A stretch of 39,967 nt of DNA from UMGS1387 sp045541355 (GTDB lineage: Bacteria; Bacillota; Clostridia; Oscillospirales; CAG-382): the NCBI GenBank assembly GCA_045541355.1, contig JAZQIW010000113.1, positions 1-39,967 on the forward strand. Reading direction: 5' to 3'. The notes beneath the pieces are model-generated. The model saw only the letters and a list, made by a program, of their open reading frames with translations. It searched no databases and was not told where the DNA came from. Each line of letters opens with the position of its first letter. Within the stretch, counting starts at the first letter, position 1. A program made the position numbers and the translations under genes. This document shows positions 16,278 through 25,169 of the stretch, in pieces.

Positions 16278-17321
16278 TTATATGTTTTCGCTGCTGAAAA
16301 AAATTGCGTCGCCTTCAATGTCGGCATATCCACGTATTTTTATATCAGCATAGCCGTATTTTTCGATAGCTGCTAAAAGCTTTTGCCTGTTTTTTTTGTT
16401 GTGCCCCGATATTTTTGAAACATTCCTGTCGGAGCAGTAGATAATAAGCCTGTTTTTGAAGCCTTTGTTTGAAATGCTTTCTATGTTCAGAAGCCTGTCA
16501 AAAATGCATGACAGTAAATATTCGCCCATTACAAGCTCACCTAACGCCGGATGATTTGCACCTGCATAAACCTCGCTTTCGTCAGAAAGCTTTTCCGACG
16601 ATTGAAGACCTATTCTTAAAATATTAATTGATGCATTTTTCAGAATTTTATAAACCGCGGCACTTCTGGCTGTTGCCTCGTCAATAGATAGGGGAGAATA
16701 ATCGCCCCTCTTTGCCATTTCGCAAAGCTCAGTATTATGAAATACAACACAAGGATAAATCCTTGCTTCCCTTGCACCAAGCTTAATGATTTTTTCTGCG
16801 GTAAATATCTCATCCTCAAGCGTAGAGCAGGGAAGACCAATCATCATCTGCCCGCCTAAGGTAAAACCGTATTCGTTAATAAGACGGCAGGCAGATTCGG
16901 TATCCTGTACAGTATGACCTCTTTTTGAAGCGTCAAGTACACACTGTCTCATTGACTGAATACCAAGCTCTATGTGAGTAACACCTCTTGACTTGAGTAT
17001 GTCCAGTATCTGACTGTCAATGTAGTCAGGGCGCGTTGAAAGACGTATTGACTGCACTCTGCCGCTTTTTATATACTCATGTGCCGTATCAAGAAGACGT
17101 ATCATTTTGTCAATGCCAATGCCTGTAAAGGAGCCTCCGAAAAAGGCAATTTCGATGTTATACCCGTCGGGAATTGTAGAAAGAGCAGTTTCAATTTCGG
17201 GAACAATATCCCTGTCAGAGCTTTGACAAGTACCCGTTATGGTTCTCTGATTGCAGAAAACACACTCGTTTCTGCAGCCCTCGTGGGGGATGAAAATGGG
17301 AATGTTTACATGCTTTTTCAT
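16278..17321 (-). CDS. Elp3-like radical SAM protein encoded between rnc and smc
   Basis: 347 residues. The [4Fe-4S] motif is CRNECVFC, with Cys16, Cys20 and Cys23 (CxxxCxxC), near the N-terminus in NIPIFIPHEGCRNEC. Further on are the glycine-rich FFGGSFTGIG segment, a TRPDYID motif and an HIELGIQSM segment, as in the Elp3/HemN-like radical SAM group (COG1243-like). The exact reaction is not established; no acetyltransferase domain of full-length Elp3 is present. The ATG at 17321 overlaps the rnc stop as ATGA, so it is translationally coupled to rnc. An upstream in-frame extension into rnc was rejected. Confidence 0.85.
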   Translation of the reverse strand: MKKHVNIPIFIPHEGCRNECVFCNQRTITGTCQSSDRDIVPEIETALSTIPDGYNIEIAFFGGSFTGIGIDKMIRLLDTAHEYIKSGRVQSIRLSTRPDYIDSQILDILKSRGVTHIELGIQSMRQCVLDASKRGHTVQDTESACRLINEYGFTLGGQMMIGLPCSTLEDEIFTAEKIIKLGAREARIYPCVVFHNTELCEMAKRGDYSPLSIDEATARSAAVYKILKNASINILRIGLQSSEKLSDESEVYAGANHPALGELVMGEYLLSCIFDRLLNIESISNKGFKNRLIIYCSDRNVSKISGHNKKNRQKLLAAIEKYGYADIKIRGYADIEGDAIFFSSENI

Positions 17322-18031
17322 TTTTTGTCGCTTACCTTGCCAAAGAGAATAAGAGCCTCTCTTGCAGCCATTTGTTCGGCATCTCTCTTTGATGAGCCGC
17401 TTCCGTGACCTATAATGTTGTTGTTGAGACAAACGTCGTATTCAAAGGTCTTGTTGTGGCTTGGACCGCTTTCGCCGACAAGAACATATTCAAGTATGTC
17501 TCCCTTGTTCTGCTGAACAAATTTCTGAAGCAGCGTCTTGTAATCCTCAGCCTTTCCCTCGCGGATAAGCTTTTCTGCAGACATGGTTAGATAGGGAAGG
17601 ATAAACTTCCTTGCAGCCGAGAAACCGCCGTCGAGATAAACTGCAGCAAGAACAGCTTCAACTGCATCCGAAAGAACGCTTTTTCTTGTTCTGCCTCCCG
17701 TTGCTTCTTCGCCGTGTCCAAGATAGAGAAAATCACCGAGCTCCAGTTCTCTCGCATATTCGTAAAGGGCGTTTTCGCAGACAATTCCCGCACGGATTTT
17801 TGTAAGATCTCCTTCAAATAGGTTGCGGTTGCCCTTGAACAGATATACGCTTGCTACAAGCGATAACACCGAATCGCCGAGAAACTCAAGACGCTCGTTG
17901 TACATTATATTCTCGCCCTTTGCCTTAAGCTCGTTGGCATATGAGGAGTGGGTAAGAGCAGTAGTAATTAAACTCTTGTCCTTAAATTCATATCCTATTT
18001 TTTGCTCAAGTAAAGAAATGTCCTTTTGCAT
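17318..18031 (-). CDS. rnc: Ribonuclease III
   Basis: 237 residues. The RNase III signature ERLEFLGDSV (about 46-55) and the second acidic cluster DAVEAVLAAVYLDGG are present, followed by a C-terminal double-stranded-RNA-binding domain with the SKRDAEQMAAREAL helix. It processes rRNA precursors and structured mRNAs. It lies 18 bp after plsX. The acpP/fab genes that separate plsX and rnc in B. subtilis are missing here. Confidence 0.97.
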   Translation of the reverse strand: MQKDISLLEQKIGYEFKDKSLITTALTHSSYANELKAKGENIMYNERLEFLGDSVLSLVASVYLFKGNRNLFEGDLTKIRAGIVCENALYEYARELELGDFLYLGHGEEATGGRTRKSVLSDAVEAVLAAVYLDGGFSAARKFILPYLTMSAEKLIREGKAEDYKTLLQKFVQQNKGDILEYVLVGESGPSHNKTFEYDVCLNNNIIGHGSGSSKRDAEQMAAREALILFGKVSDKK

Positions 18032-18049
18032 TTTGAAGCTTATTCCCCT

Positions 18050-19054
18050 TTATTCTTGTGTAACAGCTGTGTCTTTTAATGATGCAATATAGTCAATCAT
18101 ACCGCTTTGTGCGTATCTTTTAGCCTGACCAATGCAGACAGCGACACTTACGTGGTTGGCACTGCCGTGAGCCTTGATAACAGGCTTTGCAATACCGAGG
18201 AAGGGAGCGCCGCCGTAGATGGAATGGTCGGTGTCGTGACGAAGAGTATCAACGCTTGACTTTGCAAGAAGATAAGCAAGCTTTGAAAGAATGTTTCTTT
18301 TGAAAACGTCACCCAGACATTTTTTTGTGAATTTTCCCGTACCCTCGCACATTTTTACAACAATATTTCCCGTAAATCCGTCGGCAACGAGAACATCATA
18401 CTCGCCGTCAAAGATTTCTCTTCCTTCAATGTTTCCGACAAAGTTAATTCCCTCTGTGTTCTTGAGTGCCTGATAGGTGTTCTTCTGAAGGTCAGTACCC
18501 TTGCATTCCTCGGCACCGTTGTTGATAAGTGCCACCTTTGGATTTTCAATGCCCATAACCTTGTTCATGTACATGCTTGACATACGTGCAAACATAACAA
18601 GGTCATCGCTTGTGCAAACAGCCTGAGCACCTGCATCGGTCAGAAGGGTTGGTGAGCCGAAGGGGAGTATGGCACCAAGACCGGGGCGTCTTACACCCTT
18701 AATTCGCCTGAGAACAAGAGTGGCTCCCGTTAGAAGTGCGCCGGTGTTTCCTGCAGAAACCATGGCATCACCTCTGCCTTCCTTCAAAAGAGCGAGAGAA
18801 ACAGCCATTGAGGATTGGTTTTTTTCCTTAACAACGCTTGTAACCTCGTCTTCCATTGTGATGTTTTCGCCTTCATTTTCAACTATTTCACAGCCGTCAA
18901 GCGATAGCTTGCATTCTGAGGCACATTTTTCAATTTCTTTTTTGCTGCCGACAAGTAAAAGGTCAACGCCTTCCTTTGCTTTGCCCTCAAGAGCACCTTT
19001 TACTATTTCAAACGGTGCATTGTCGCCGCTCATACAGTCTACAATTATTCTCAT
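18050..19054 (-). CDS. plsX: Phosphate acyltransferase PlsX
   Basis: 334 residues beginning MRIIVDCMSGDNAP, close to the family's M-K-I-A-V-D-A-M-G-G-D-x-A-P; the middle has VSAGNTGALLTGATLVLRRI and the later ALINNGAEECKGTD. It converts acyl-ACP to acyl-phosphate for phospholipid synthesis. No ribosome site is near the ATG: the nearest (AAAGGA) is some 27 bases upstream, with a 13-bp palindrome (19070-19082) between them. Translation may be weak or structure-dependent. It is cotranscribed with topA upstream and rnc downstream. Confidence 0.96.
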   Translation of the reverse strand: MRIIVDCMSGDNAPFEIVKGALEGKAKEGVDLLLVGSKKEIEKCASECKLSLDGCEIVENEGENITMEDEVTSVVKEKNQSSMAVSLALLKEGRGDAMVSAGNTGALLTGATLVLRRIKGVRRPGLGAILPFGSPTLLTDAGAQAVCTSDDLVMFARMSSMYMNKVMGIENPKVALINNGAEECKGTDLQKNTYQALKNTEGINFVGNIEGREIFDGEYDVLVADGFTGNIVVKMCEGTGKFTKKCLGDVFKRNILSKLAYLLAKSSVDTLRHDTDHSIYGGAPFLGIAKPVIKAHGSANHVSVAVCIGQAKRYAQSGMIDYIASLKDTAVTQE

Positions 19055-19095
19055 AAAATCTATACTTGTGACGTTAAACGTCGTCCTTTCGTAAT

Positions 19096-21363
19096 TTATG
19101 CGTCTTCAGAGCCTTCCTCACATTCTGCTTTGTAGGAGCAGCCCTTCTTTGTGCAGACATACTGGTTTTTGCCCCTCTTTTTTGCAAGCATACTGCCGCA
19201 GTCGGGACACTTTTTGTCTGTCGGTGTATCACAGCAGGTAAACTTACACTTGGGATACGCCGAGCAACTGTAAAATACAGTCCTGTTTTTGCCGCGTCTG
19301 ATTACTATTTTTGAACCGCAGTCGGGGCAGGGAACATCAATTTCGCGGTTGATGGGTTTTGTACCCTTGCATTCGGGATATTTTGCACAGGCATAGAAAG
19401 AGCCGTATCTGCTTCTCTTTATAACCATGCTGCCGCCGCAGATATCGCATTTGATGTCGTCGGGTGCCGCCTTTGGTTCACTCTTTTCGGCTTCCGTATT
19501 CTGTGCAGGCTTTCCGTCTTTGTCAAGCGGCTTTGTGTTTTTGCAGGCGGGATAACCGGGGCATGCGGCAAACTTGCCGAAGCGGCCGCTTTTTACAACC
19601 ATGGTTTTTCCGCATTTCTCACATATAATGTCTGTTTCGATGACAGGTAATTTGTAGCTCTTTTCCTTTACAGTTTCCTCTGCTTTTTTAATCTCGTCCT
19701 CAAAGTCCTTATAGAATTCTCCGAGAACATCAAGCAAAGCCCTCTCGCCGCTTTCAATTTTGTCAAGACCTATTTCCATGTCAGCAGTAAAGTTGCAGTC
19801 TGCAATGTCGGGAAAATTGTCTACCATAAGACTGTTTGTTGCTTCACCGAGGGGTGTAGGAGCCAAGGATTTTGCAATTCTCTCAACGTATCCTCGCTGA
19901 ATAATTGTGGTTATGGTAGGAGTGTAGGTACTGGGACGGCCAATGCCTTTTTCCTTCATTACATCAATGAGAGATGCCTCATTGTATCTTGCAGGCGGCT
20001 GTGTAAAGTGCTTTAGCGATTCAACATCTGACTGCTTAAGCTTTTCGCCTTCGTTCATTGCAGGAAGATAACCCGAGACTTCTTTTGTGTCTTCGTCTGT
20101 GCTCTCGGCATAGACAGACATAAAGCCTTTGAATTTAATAACACTTCCCGAAGCTCTGAATAAGCTTTCGCCGGCAACAGAATCAACAGTCACCGTGTCA
20201 ATGACAGCGGATGCCATCTGGCTTGAAATGAATCTTTCCCAGATAAGCTTGTAAAGCTTGTACTGGTCGGCTGAAAGGTATGCTCTGATTGACTTTGGCG
20301 GATATTCGAGATAAGAGGGGCGGATAGCCTCGTGAGCGTCCTGAGCATCTGTTCTCGACTTGTAAACACGTCTTGTTTTTGGATAGTATTCTTCGCCGTA
20401 ATTTGAAACTATATAATTTTTTGCACTTTCAGCAGCAATGTCGCTTATTCTGAAGGAATCGGTTCTCATGTATGTGATAATACCGTGAGTTCCGTGCTCG
20501 CCGAGCTGAACACCCTCATAAAGCTCTTGCGCTGTCTTCATTGTCTTTGCTGATGCAAAGCCGAGCTTTCTGTATGCCTCCTGAAGTAGGGTTGAGGTTA
20601 TAAAGGGAGGGGTGGGGTGCTTTAATCTTTCGGCCTTCTTGATGGAGTATACCGTAAAGTCTTTTTCATTAATGTCATCAAGAATCTTCTGAGCCTCTTT
20701 TTCGCTTGAAATTTCCTTTTTCTTTTTGCCGTCGCCGTAATAGGAGGCTTTAAAGCTTTTTCCGTCGCCTGTTTCAAGATTAACATCTATTGTCCAGTAT
20801 TCTTTGGGCACAAAGCTTCTAATTTCGTTTTCTCTGTCTACAATAAGCCTTGTAACAACAGACTGAACACGACCGGCAGAAAGACCGCTTTTAATGTTTT
20901 TCCAAAGAACGGGGCTTAGCTTGTAGCCGACAATTCTGTCAAGAATTCTTCTTGCCTGCTGTGCATCTACAAGATTCATGTCGATGGGACCGGAGTTTTT
21001 AATCGCTTCCTTTACACAAGGCTTTGTGATTTCGTTGAATTTTACTCTCTTGATTTTCTTTTCATCAATGCCGAGAACTCCCGCAAGATGCCACGCAATA
21101 GCCTCACCCTCACGGTCAGGGTCCGTCGCGAGAAATACTGAATCGGCATTTTTTGCCTCAGCCTTAAGCTCCTTAATCAGGTCTCCTTTCCCGCGGATGT
21201 TGATGTATTTGGGTGCAAAACCGCCCTCAATGTCAACGCCGAGAGTGCTCTTGGGAAGGTCTCTTACATGACCCTTTGATGCGGTTACCTTGTAATTCTT
21301 TCCGAGATACCCTTTTATGGTTTTTGCCTTGGAGGGTGACTCAACTATAACTAAATTAGCCAA
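19096..21363 (-). CDS. topA: DNA topoisomerase I
   Basis: 755 residues. The N-terminal Toprim domain (NLVIVESPSKAKTIKGYLG; DPDREGEAIAWHL at about 81-93) is followed by the type IA core, with the catalytic tyrosine in GIITYMRTDS (near residue 298) and the KGIGRPSTYTPTI segment. The C-terminus carries four Cys4 zinc ribbons, starting at CEKCGKTMVV, CDICGGSMVI, CPDCGSKIVI and CPDCGSMLAK. It relaxes negative supercoils. The start is a TTG at 21363 with GAGGA correctly placed; no ATG or GTG alternative fits the family N-terminus. It follows dprA by 35 bp. Confidence 0.97.
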   Translation of the reverse strand: MANLVIVESPSKAKTIKGYLGKNYKVTASKGHVRDLPKSTLGVDIEGGFAPKYINIRGKGDLIKELKAEAKNADSVFLATDPDREGEAIAWHLAGVLGIDEKKIKRVKFNEITKPCVKEAIKNSGPIDMNLVDAQQARRILDRIVGYKLSPVLWKNIKSGLSAGRVQSVVTRLIVDRENEIRSFVPKEYWTIDVNLETGDGKSFKASYYGDGKKKKEISSEKEAQKILDDINEKDFTVYSIKKAERLKHPTPPFITSTLLQEAYRKLGFASAKTMKTAQELYEGVQLGEHGTHGIITYMRTDSFRISDIAAESAKNYIVSNYGEEYYPKTRRVYKSRTDAQDAHEAIRPSYLEYPPKSIRAYLSADQYKLYKLIWERFISSQMASAVIDTVTVDSVAGESLFRASGSVIKFKGFMSVYAESTDEDTKEVSGYLPAMNEGEKLKQSDVESLKHFTQPPARYNEASLIDVMKEKGIGRPSTYTPTITTIIQRGYVERIAKSLAPTPLGEATNSLMVDNFPDIADCNFTADMEIGLDKIESGERALLDVLGEFYKDFEDEIKKAEETVKEKSYKLPVIETDIICEKCGKTMVVKSGRFGKFAACPGYPACKNTKPLDKDGKPAQNTEAEKSEPKAAPDDIKCDICGGSMVIKRSRYGSFYACAKYPECKGTKPINREIDVPCPDCGSKIVIRRGKNRTVFYSCSAYPKCKFTCCDTPTDKKCPDCGSMLAKKRGKNQYVCTKKGCSYKAECEEGSEDA

Positions 21364-21398
21364 AATGCTTCCTCATTTCTGATTTATATTAAAGATAA

Positions 21399-22802
21399 TT
21401 AATCGCTTATTTTGTATCTTCCGCCGGGAAGAGCAGTAATGTATCCGTAAATTTCAAGTATTGTCAGAGAAGTCAGAACATCACCGACCTCCATGCCAAA
21501 GTCTGATATTTCATCCGGTGTGAGAGACTCATGCTCCATAAACAAACGGTATATTTTTTGTTCGGGTACGGATAAAACCGAGATGTCCTTGTGTGCGGTT
21601 TCCTGCTTAACTTGGGGTACTGTCTCTTGCTTTACTTGGTGTATTGCCTGAGCTGCCTTGTGTTCGTCTTTTTGTTGTTCGTTTAGCTCAGGGACAATGT
21701 CACGTGGAGTCGCTTCACTTTTTTGAATAGAGCTTTGTTTTTGTGAATAACCTTCCAGCTTGTATTGTGCTTGTGATGTGTTGCCTTGTGTTCTTGTTCC
21801 CTCTACCGGAGCACGCCTTCTGCTGACAGGCATATCGGGGTCGGTGCCCTTCTTGAAAAATCTTGCAACATATTCGTCAAGCTTGCCGATAGGAACAGGG
21901 TTTACGTTGGCAAGGTTTAGTCTGTGCGGAAAGCTCATGGCATATTCCGAAAGAACATCGTTTGCTTCTGTGAAAACCGAGGCACCGTTTTTTATCAGTT
22001 CAAGCGGACCTGAGTAGGGCTTGTCATAGGGCTTTGCAGGAACCGCGAAAATACGTTTTCCCTGAATTACAGCTTCTCGTGCCGTTATCATCGCACCGCT
22101 TTTTGAGTCGGCTTCAAAGATAACCGTTGCAAGCGAAAGACCGCTTATAACTCTGTTTCTTACGGGAAAGTTTTTTGCGTCAGGTTTTGTTGATGGTGCA
22201 AATTCCGAAAGTATGAGACCGCATGCTTCAAGCCTTTTGAATAAATCACGGTTTCCGTCGGGATAAACCCTGTCAATTCCGCAGCCGAGTATTCCCACAC
22301 TGTACCCGTTTGCATCAAGCGATGCTGCAATACAGGCACCGTCAATGCCGAGAGCCAGTCCGTTAACTATAACTGCCCCCTTGCTTGCCGCATCAAAAGC
22401 AGTCTCGTATGCAAGTCTGAAGCCTCTTTCGGAACAGGAGCGAGTGCCGACCATGGTGATACACGGATAATCATCAAGATTTCTAATTCTGCCCTTGTAG
22501 TAGAAAAGAGCAGGGGGATTGTCAATGAGCTTTAGCCTTTCGGGATAGTGCGGATCTTCATAACAAAGAAGCCCGATGTTGTTAGCCGTGCAGAAGCTAA
22601 GATGCTTTCTCGAAAGCGTCAAATCCTTGTTGCATAGAGCATGAAGCTCAGCACCCTTTATGCCGAGACTTTGATAGTCCGGCGTTTGAGAAGCGAAAAT
22701 CTGCTCGACAGAATCAAAATGCGTCAGTAAAAGCTTTGGCGTTGCACTTCCGGGCTTGAGAGCACATGATAACCATATGTAATAAAGTAATCTTTCGTTC
22801 AT
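21399..22802 (-). CDS. dprA: DNA-processing protein DprA (Smf)
   Basis: 467 residues, longer than the usual 290-380. An N-terminal SAM-like helical domain precedes the Rossmann-like DprA core, with MVGTRSCSERGF, VIVNGLALGIDGACIAASLD, GCGIDRVYPDGN and FPVRNRVISGLS. DprA loads RecA on incoming single-stranded DNA during transformation. Between the core and a C-terminal winged helix (EHESLTPDEISDFGMEVGDV) lies a roughly 100-residue Gln/Lys/Glu-rich linker containing the tandem repeat QVKQETVPQVKQETA. GGAG precedes the ATG. It is followed by topA, a common Firmicute pairing. Confidence 0.94.
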   Translation of the reverse strand: MNERLLYYIWLSCALKPGSATPKLLLTHFDSVEQIFASQTPDYQSLGIKGAELHALCNKDLTLSRKHLSFCTANNIGLLCYEDPHYPERLKLIDNPPALFYYKGRIRNLDDYPCITMVGTRSCSERGFRLAYETAFDAASKGAVIVNGLALGIDGACIAASLDANGYSVGILGCGIDRVYPDGNRDLFKRLEACGLILSEFAPSTKPDAKNFPVRNRVISGLSLATVIFEADSKSGAMITAREAVIQGKRIFAVPAKPYDKPYSGPLELIKNGASVFTEANDVLSEYAMSFPHRLNLANVNPVPIGKLDEYVARFFKKGTDPDMPVSRRRAPVEGTRTQGNTSQAQYKLEGYSQKQSSIQKSEATPRDIVPELNEQQKDEHKAAQAIHQVKQETVPQVKQETAHKDISVLSVPEQKIYRLFMEHESLTPDEISDFGMEVGDVLTSLTILEIYGYITALPGGRYKISD

Positions 22803-22824
22803 TGTGTTTTACTCCAAAATTAAA

Positions 22825-23637
22825 TTATTTTCGGGGCAATAGCTTGTTTTTATTCATTTCCCAAATAAGTATTGAAGATGCGGTGGCTGCGTTTAACGAC
22901 TCGGCATTCTTTACCATGGGAATTATAACAGAGTGGGTGCAGCAATCAAGTACCTGTTTGCTGATGCCGTTTCCTTCGTTGCCGATAACAAGACTGTCAG
23001 ATGGCTTGAAGTCGAAGCTTCCCAGTGTTTTTGCCTTTGAATGAAGGTGGGTGCAGTAAACATCATTACCCTGAGATTTTAGCTTTTCGATGAATTGAGG
23101 AAGGTCGTCGCAGACGGAAAAGTCGCATTTAAAAACACTTCCCATAGAACTTCTTAGGGTTTTGGGACTGTATACATCGGCACATCTGCTTGAAAGCATG
23201 AGCCTTGAAGCACCGAGTGAATGGGCACATCTGAAGATTGCACCGAGGTTTTGAGGATTCTGAATGTCCTCAAGTATGATAAATGAACCGTTTTTTATGT
23301 CGCTGTCAGAAAAAACAACGCTGTCGGGTTTTTCAATACATGCAAAAATACCCTGAGGAGATGTCTCATCGGTTATTTTTTCGTAAACCTCATCGCTGAC
23401 GAGATAACATTCATCACAGGCTGCTTTATCCAAAAGAGTCCCGAATGAGTCATGTGCCTTCTTCGTAAAGAACAATCTTTTGATGCATAATCCCGAGAGA
23501 ATAACCTCCTCAAGAAGCTTTGCACCCTCGGTAAAGAAAACTTTTTCCTTGTCACGGGTCTTTTTGTCAGAAAGCTTTGATGCCCATATAATCTTTTCGT
23601 TTTTTCTGGAGGTGATTTCGGCAAAATTCATACTCAA
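22825..23637 (-). CDS. SpoU/TrmH-family RNA 2'-O-methyltransferase
   Basis: About 270 residues. The N-terminal substrate-binding region (KVFFTEGAKLLEEVILSG) precedes the SPOUT domain with motif 1 ILEDIQNPQNLGAIFRCAHS, motif 2 LVIGNEGNGIS and motif 3 VIIPM and SLNAATASSIL. It methylates a ribose in rRNA or tRNA; the target nucleotide cannot be predicted. Two starts are possible: TTG at 23637, better spaced from AAGGG, and ATG at 23631. It is the first gene of the long minus-strand run and has its own promoter. Its end is 23 bp from dprA. Confidence 0.92.
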   Translation of the reverse strand: MSMNFAEITSRKNEKIIWASKLSDKKTRDKEKVFFTEGAKLLEEVILSGLCIKRLFFTKKAHDSFGTLLDKAACDECYLVSDEVYEKITDETSPQGIFACIEKPDSVVFSDSDIKNGSFIILEDIQNPQNLGAIFRCAHSLGASRLMLSSRCADVYSPKTLRSSMGSVFKCDFSVCDDLPQFIEKLKSQGNDVYCTHLHSKAKTLGSFDFKPSDSLVIGNEGNGISKQVLDCCTHSVIIPMVKNAESLNAATASSILIWEMNKNKLLPRK

Positions 23638-23699
23638 AAATCAGTCCCTTCGGAATTTTGCATACAATAAGGCATAATACTACATTATAATTACTATTT

Positions 23700-23728
23700 A
23701 TTGTATACTTTTTTCAAATCGATTTCAA
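23700..23728 (-). promoter_or_regulatory. Promoter of the SpoU-dprA-topA-... operon
   Basis: On the minus strand TTGAAA (23723-23728) and TACAAT (23700-23705) with a 17-bp spacer, about 65 bp before the methyltransferase start. No comparably good promoter was noticed inside the following 19 kb. Confidence 0.8.
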
Positions 23729-23914
23729 CAAGTATTTATGAATAAAAAACAGTAAAATCACTTTTCCTGTGTATAAAAAATGAATTTATGGTGAATTGGT
23801 AAGATAAACCACGCTCGGTTATATATAATTGAAGAAAAATCAAAAAAAGACCGGCATAAGCCTTTTGTATTCACAATGAATTAACAGTATTTTGCAAAAA
23901 AAGGTAATTATATG

Positions 23915-23923
23915 TGATACAAT
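23915..23923 (+). promoter_or_regulatory. Extended -10 promoter of ispD-ispF
   Basis: TGATACAAT carries the TG extension plus TACAAT (23918-23923), about 30 bp before the ispD ATG. The best -35 candidate, TTGCAA (23892-23897), is 20 bp away, which is too far for a normal spacer. The remaining AT-rich divergent region (23729-23914) has an ATATATAAT stretch near 23820 but no gene or clear structured RNA. Confidence 0.5.
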
Positions 23924-23951
23924 AGTTTAAAAGAAGACGGGAGGCGAGGAG

Positions 23952-24683
23952 ATGGACATTAAAGCAAGTAACGGTTTTATAGGAGTAATTGTTCCTGCGG
24001 CAGGAAGCGGCAGCCGCATGGGAGGAGTGTATAAGCCCCTTGAAAAGCTGTGCGGCCGCAGTATGCTTTTGTATAGCCTTGAGGTTTTTGAAAAGAGTCA
24101 AGAGGTGTCTTTTGTGGTAGTTGCCGCAAGAGAGGATAAGATAGAAGAAATTAAAGCGCTTTGTACTCTTGAGGGGCTAACAAAGGTAAAGGCGGTTGTA
24201 GTCGGAGGAAAGGATAGACAAGAGTCTGTTTCAAATGCTTTTTCCTGCTCCCTGTTTGATGATGAAGCGATTACCCATGTTGCAGTGCATGATGCTGCAA
24301 GACCTCTGTTTGATTGTGATATGGCAAAGAAGGTTTTTTCCATGGCAAAGGAAAAGGGAAACGCCGTTTGTGCTCAGAGAGTAAGGGACACCGTCAAACG
24401 AGCAGATGGAGATGATGTGATAAACGCAAGCGTCGAGAGAGACGGACTTTGGCTTATACAGACACCGCAGGTGTTTGAAAAGAATATGTATAAAAACGCT
24501 CTTTCTCTTGCTCAAAAGCAGGGCTTTGTTGCAACTGATGAAAGCTCGCTTGTCGAAAACAGTAAATGCTCGGTATATCTTTGTGAAACCCCGTCTCATA
24601 ATATTAAGATTACTTACAGCGAGGATGTGTTTCTCGCAGAGGCAATAATTAACCGAAGAAAGGAGTTGTCGGTATGCGAATAG
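23952..24683 (+). CDS. ispD: 2-C-methyl-D-erythritol 4-phosphate cytidylyltransferase
   Basis: 243 residues. The nucleotide-binding N-terminus VPAAGSGSRMGG is followed by VVGGKDRQESVSNA, the HVAVHDAARPLF motif and a TPQVFEKNMYKNAL segment, all IspD hallmarks. It makes CDP-methylerythritol, the third step of the MEP isoprenoid route. GGAGG sits seven bases before the ATG. It overlaps ispF by 10 bp; in other Clostridia the two are sometimes fused, here they are separate frames. Confidence 0.96.
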   Translation: MDIKASNGFIGVIVPAAGSGSRMGGVYKPLEKLCGRSMLLYSLEVFEKSQEVSFVVVAAREDKIEEIKALCTLEGLTKVKAVVVGGKDRQESVSNAFSCSLFDDEAITHVAVHDAARPLFDCDMAKKVFSMAKEKGNAVCAQRVRDTVKRADGDDVINASVERDGLWLIQTPQVFEKNMYKNALSLAQKQGFVATDESSLVENSKCSVYLCETPSHNIKITYSEDVFLAEAIINRRKELSVCE

Positions 24684-25147
24684 GACATGGATACGACGTG
24701 CACCGCCTTGTTCCCGATAGAAAGCTTATACTTGCAGGAGTGGAAATTGAGCATGAAAGGGGACTTCTCGGCCATTCGGATGCGGATGTTCTCACCCATG
24801 CACTTATGGATGCGATGCTGGGGGCATCAGCACTTGGCGATATCGGACTTCACTTTCCCGATACGGCGGGCGAATATGAGGGAATATCAAGCCTTGTTTT
24901 GCTTGAAAGGGTGAAGGGGCTGGTTCTCTGTAAAGGCTATAAGCTTTGTAATGCCGATATAACAGTGGTAGCACAGGCACCCAAGCTCAGACCATATATA
25001 GAAGAAATGAGAAAGAACCTTGCAGCTGTGCTTGAATGCGGCGAGGACTGTATAAATATAAAAGCGACAACCGAGGAAAAGCTTGGCTTTACGGGAAGAA
25101 AGGAAGGAATAAGTGCCCACGCCGTGGTGCTTCTTGAGGATAAGTGA
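24674..25147 (+). CDS. ispF: 2-C-methyl-D-erythritol 2,4-cyclodiphosphate synthase
   Basis: 157 residues starting MRIGHGYDVHRLVPDRKL; the metal-binding Asp and His of DVH and the later His of LLGHSDADVLTHALMDA are present, as is the KATTEEKLGFTGRKEGI C-terminal signature. It cyclises CDP-ME 2-phosphate to MEcPP with loss of CMP. GGAG lies eight bases upstream, inside the end of ispD. The overlap implies coupled translation of consecutive-pathway enzymes. Confidence 0.97.
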   Translation: MRIGHGYDVHRLVPDRKLILAGVEIEHERGLLGHSDADVLTHALMDAMLGASALGDIGLHFPDTAGEYEGISSLVLLERVKGLVLCKGYKLCNADITVVAQAPKLRPYIEEMRKNLAAVLECGEDCINIKATTEEKLGFTGRKEGISAHAVVLLEDK

Positions 25148-25169
25148 TTACATTGACGGAGGCAGATAA

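Noticed and set aside
23860..23890. Possible small terminator in the divergent region (GGC ATAA GCC followed by TTTTG)
   Set aside because: The stem has only three sure pairs and no gene ends there.
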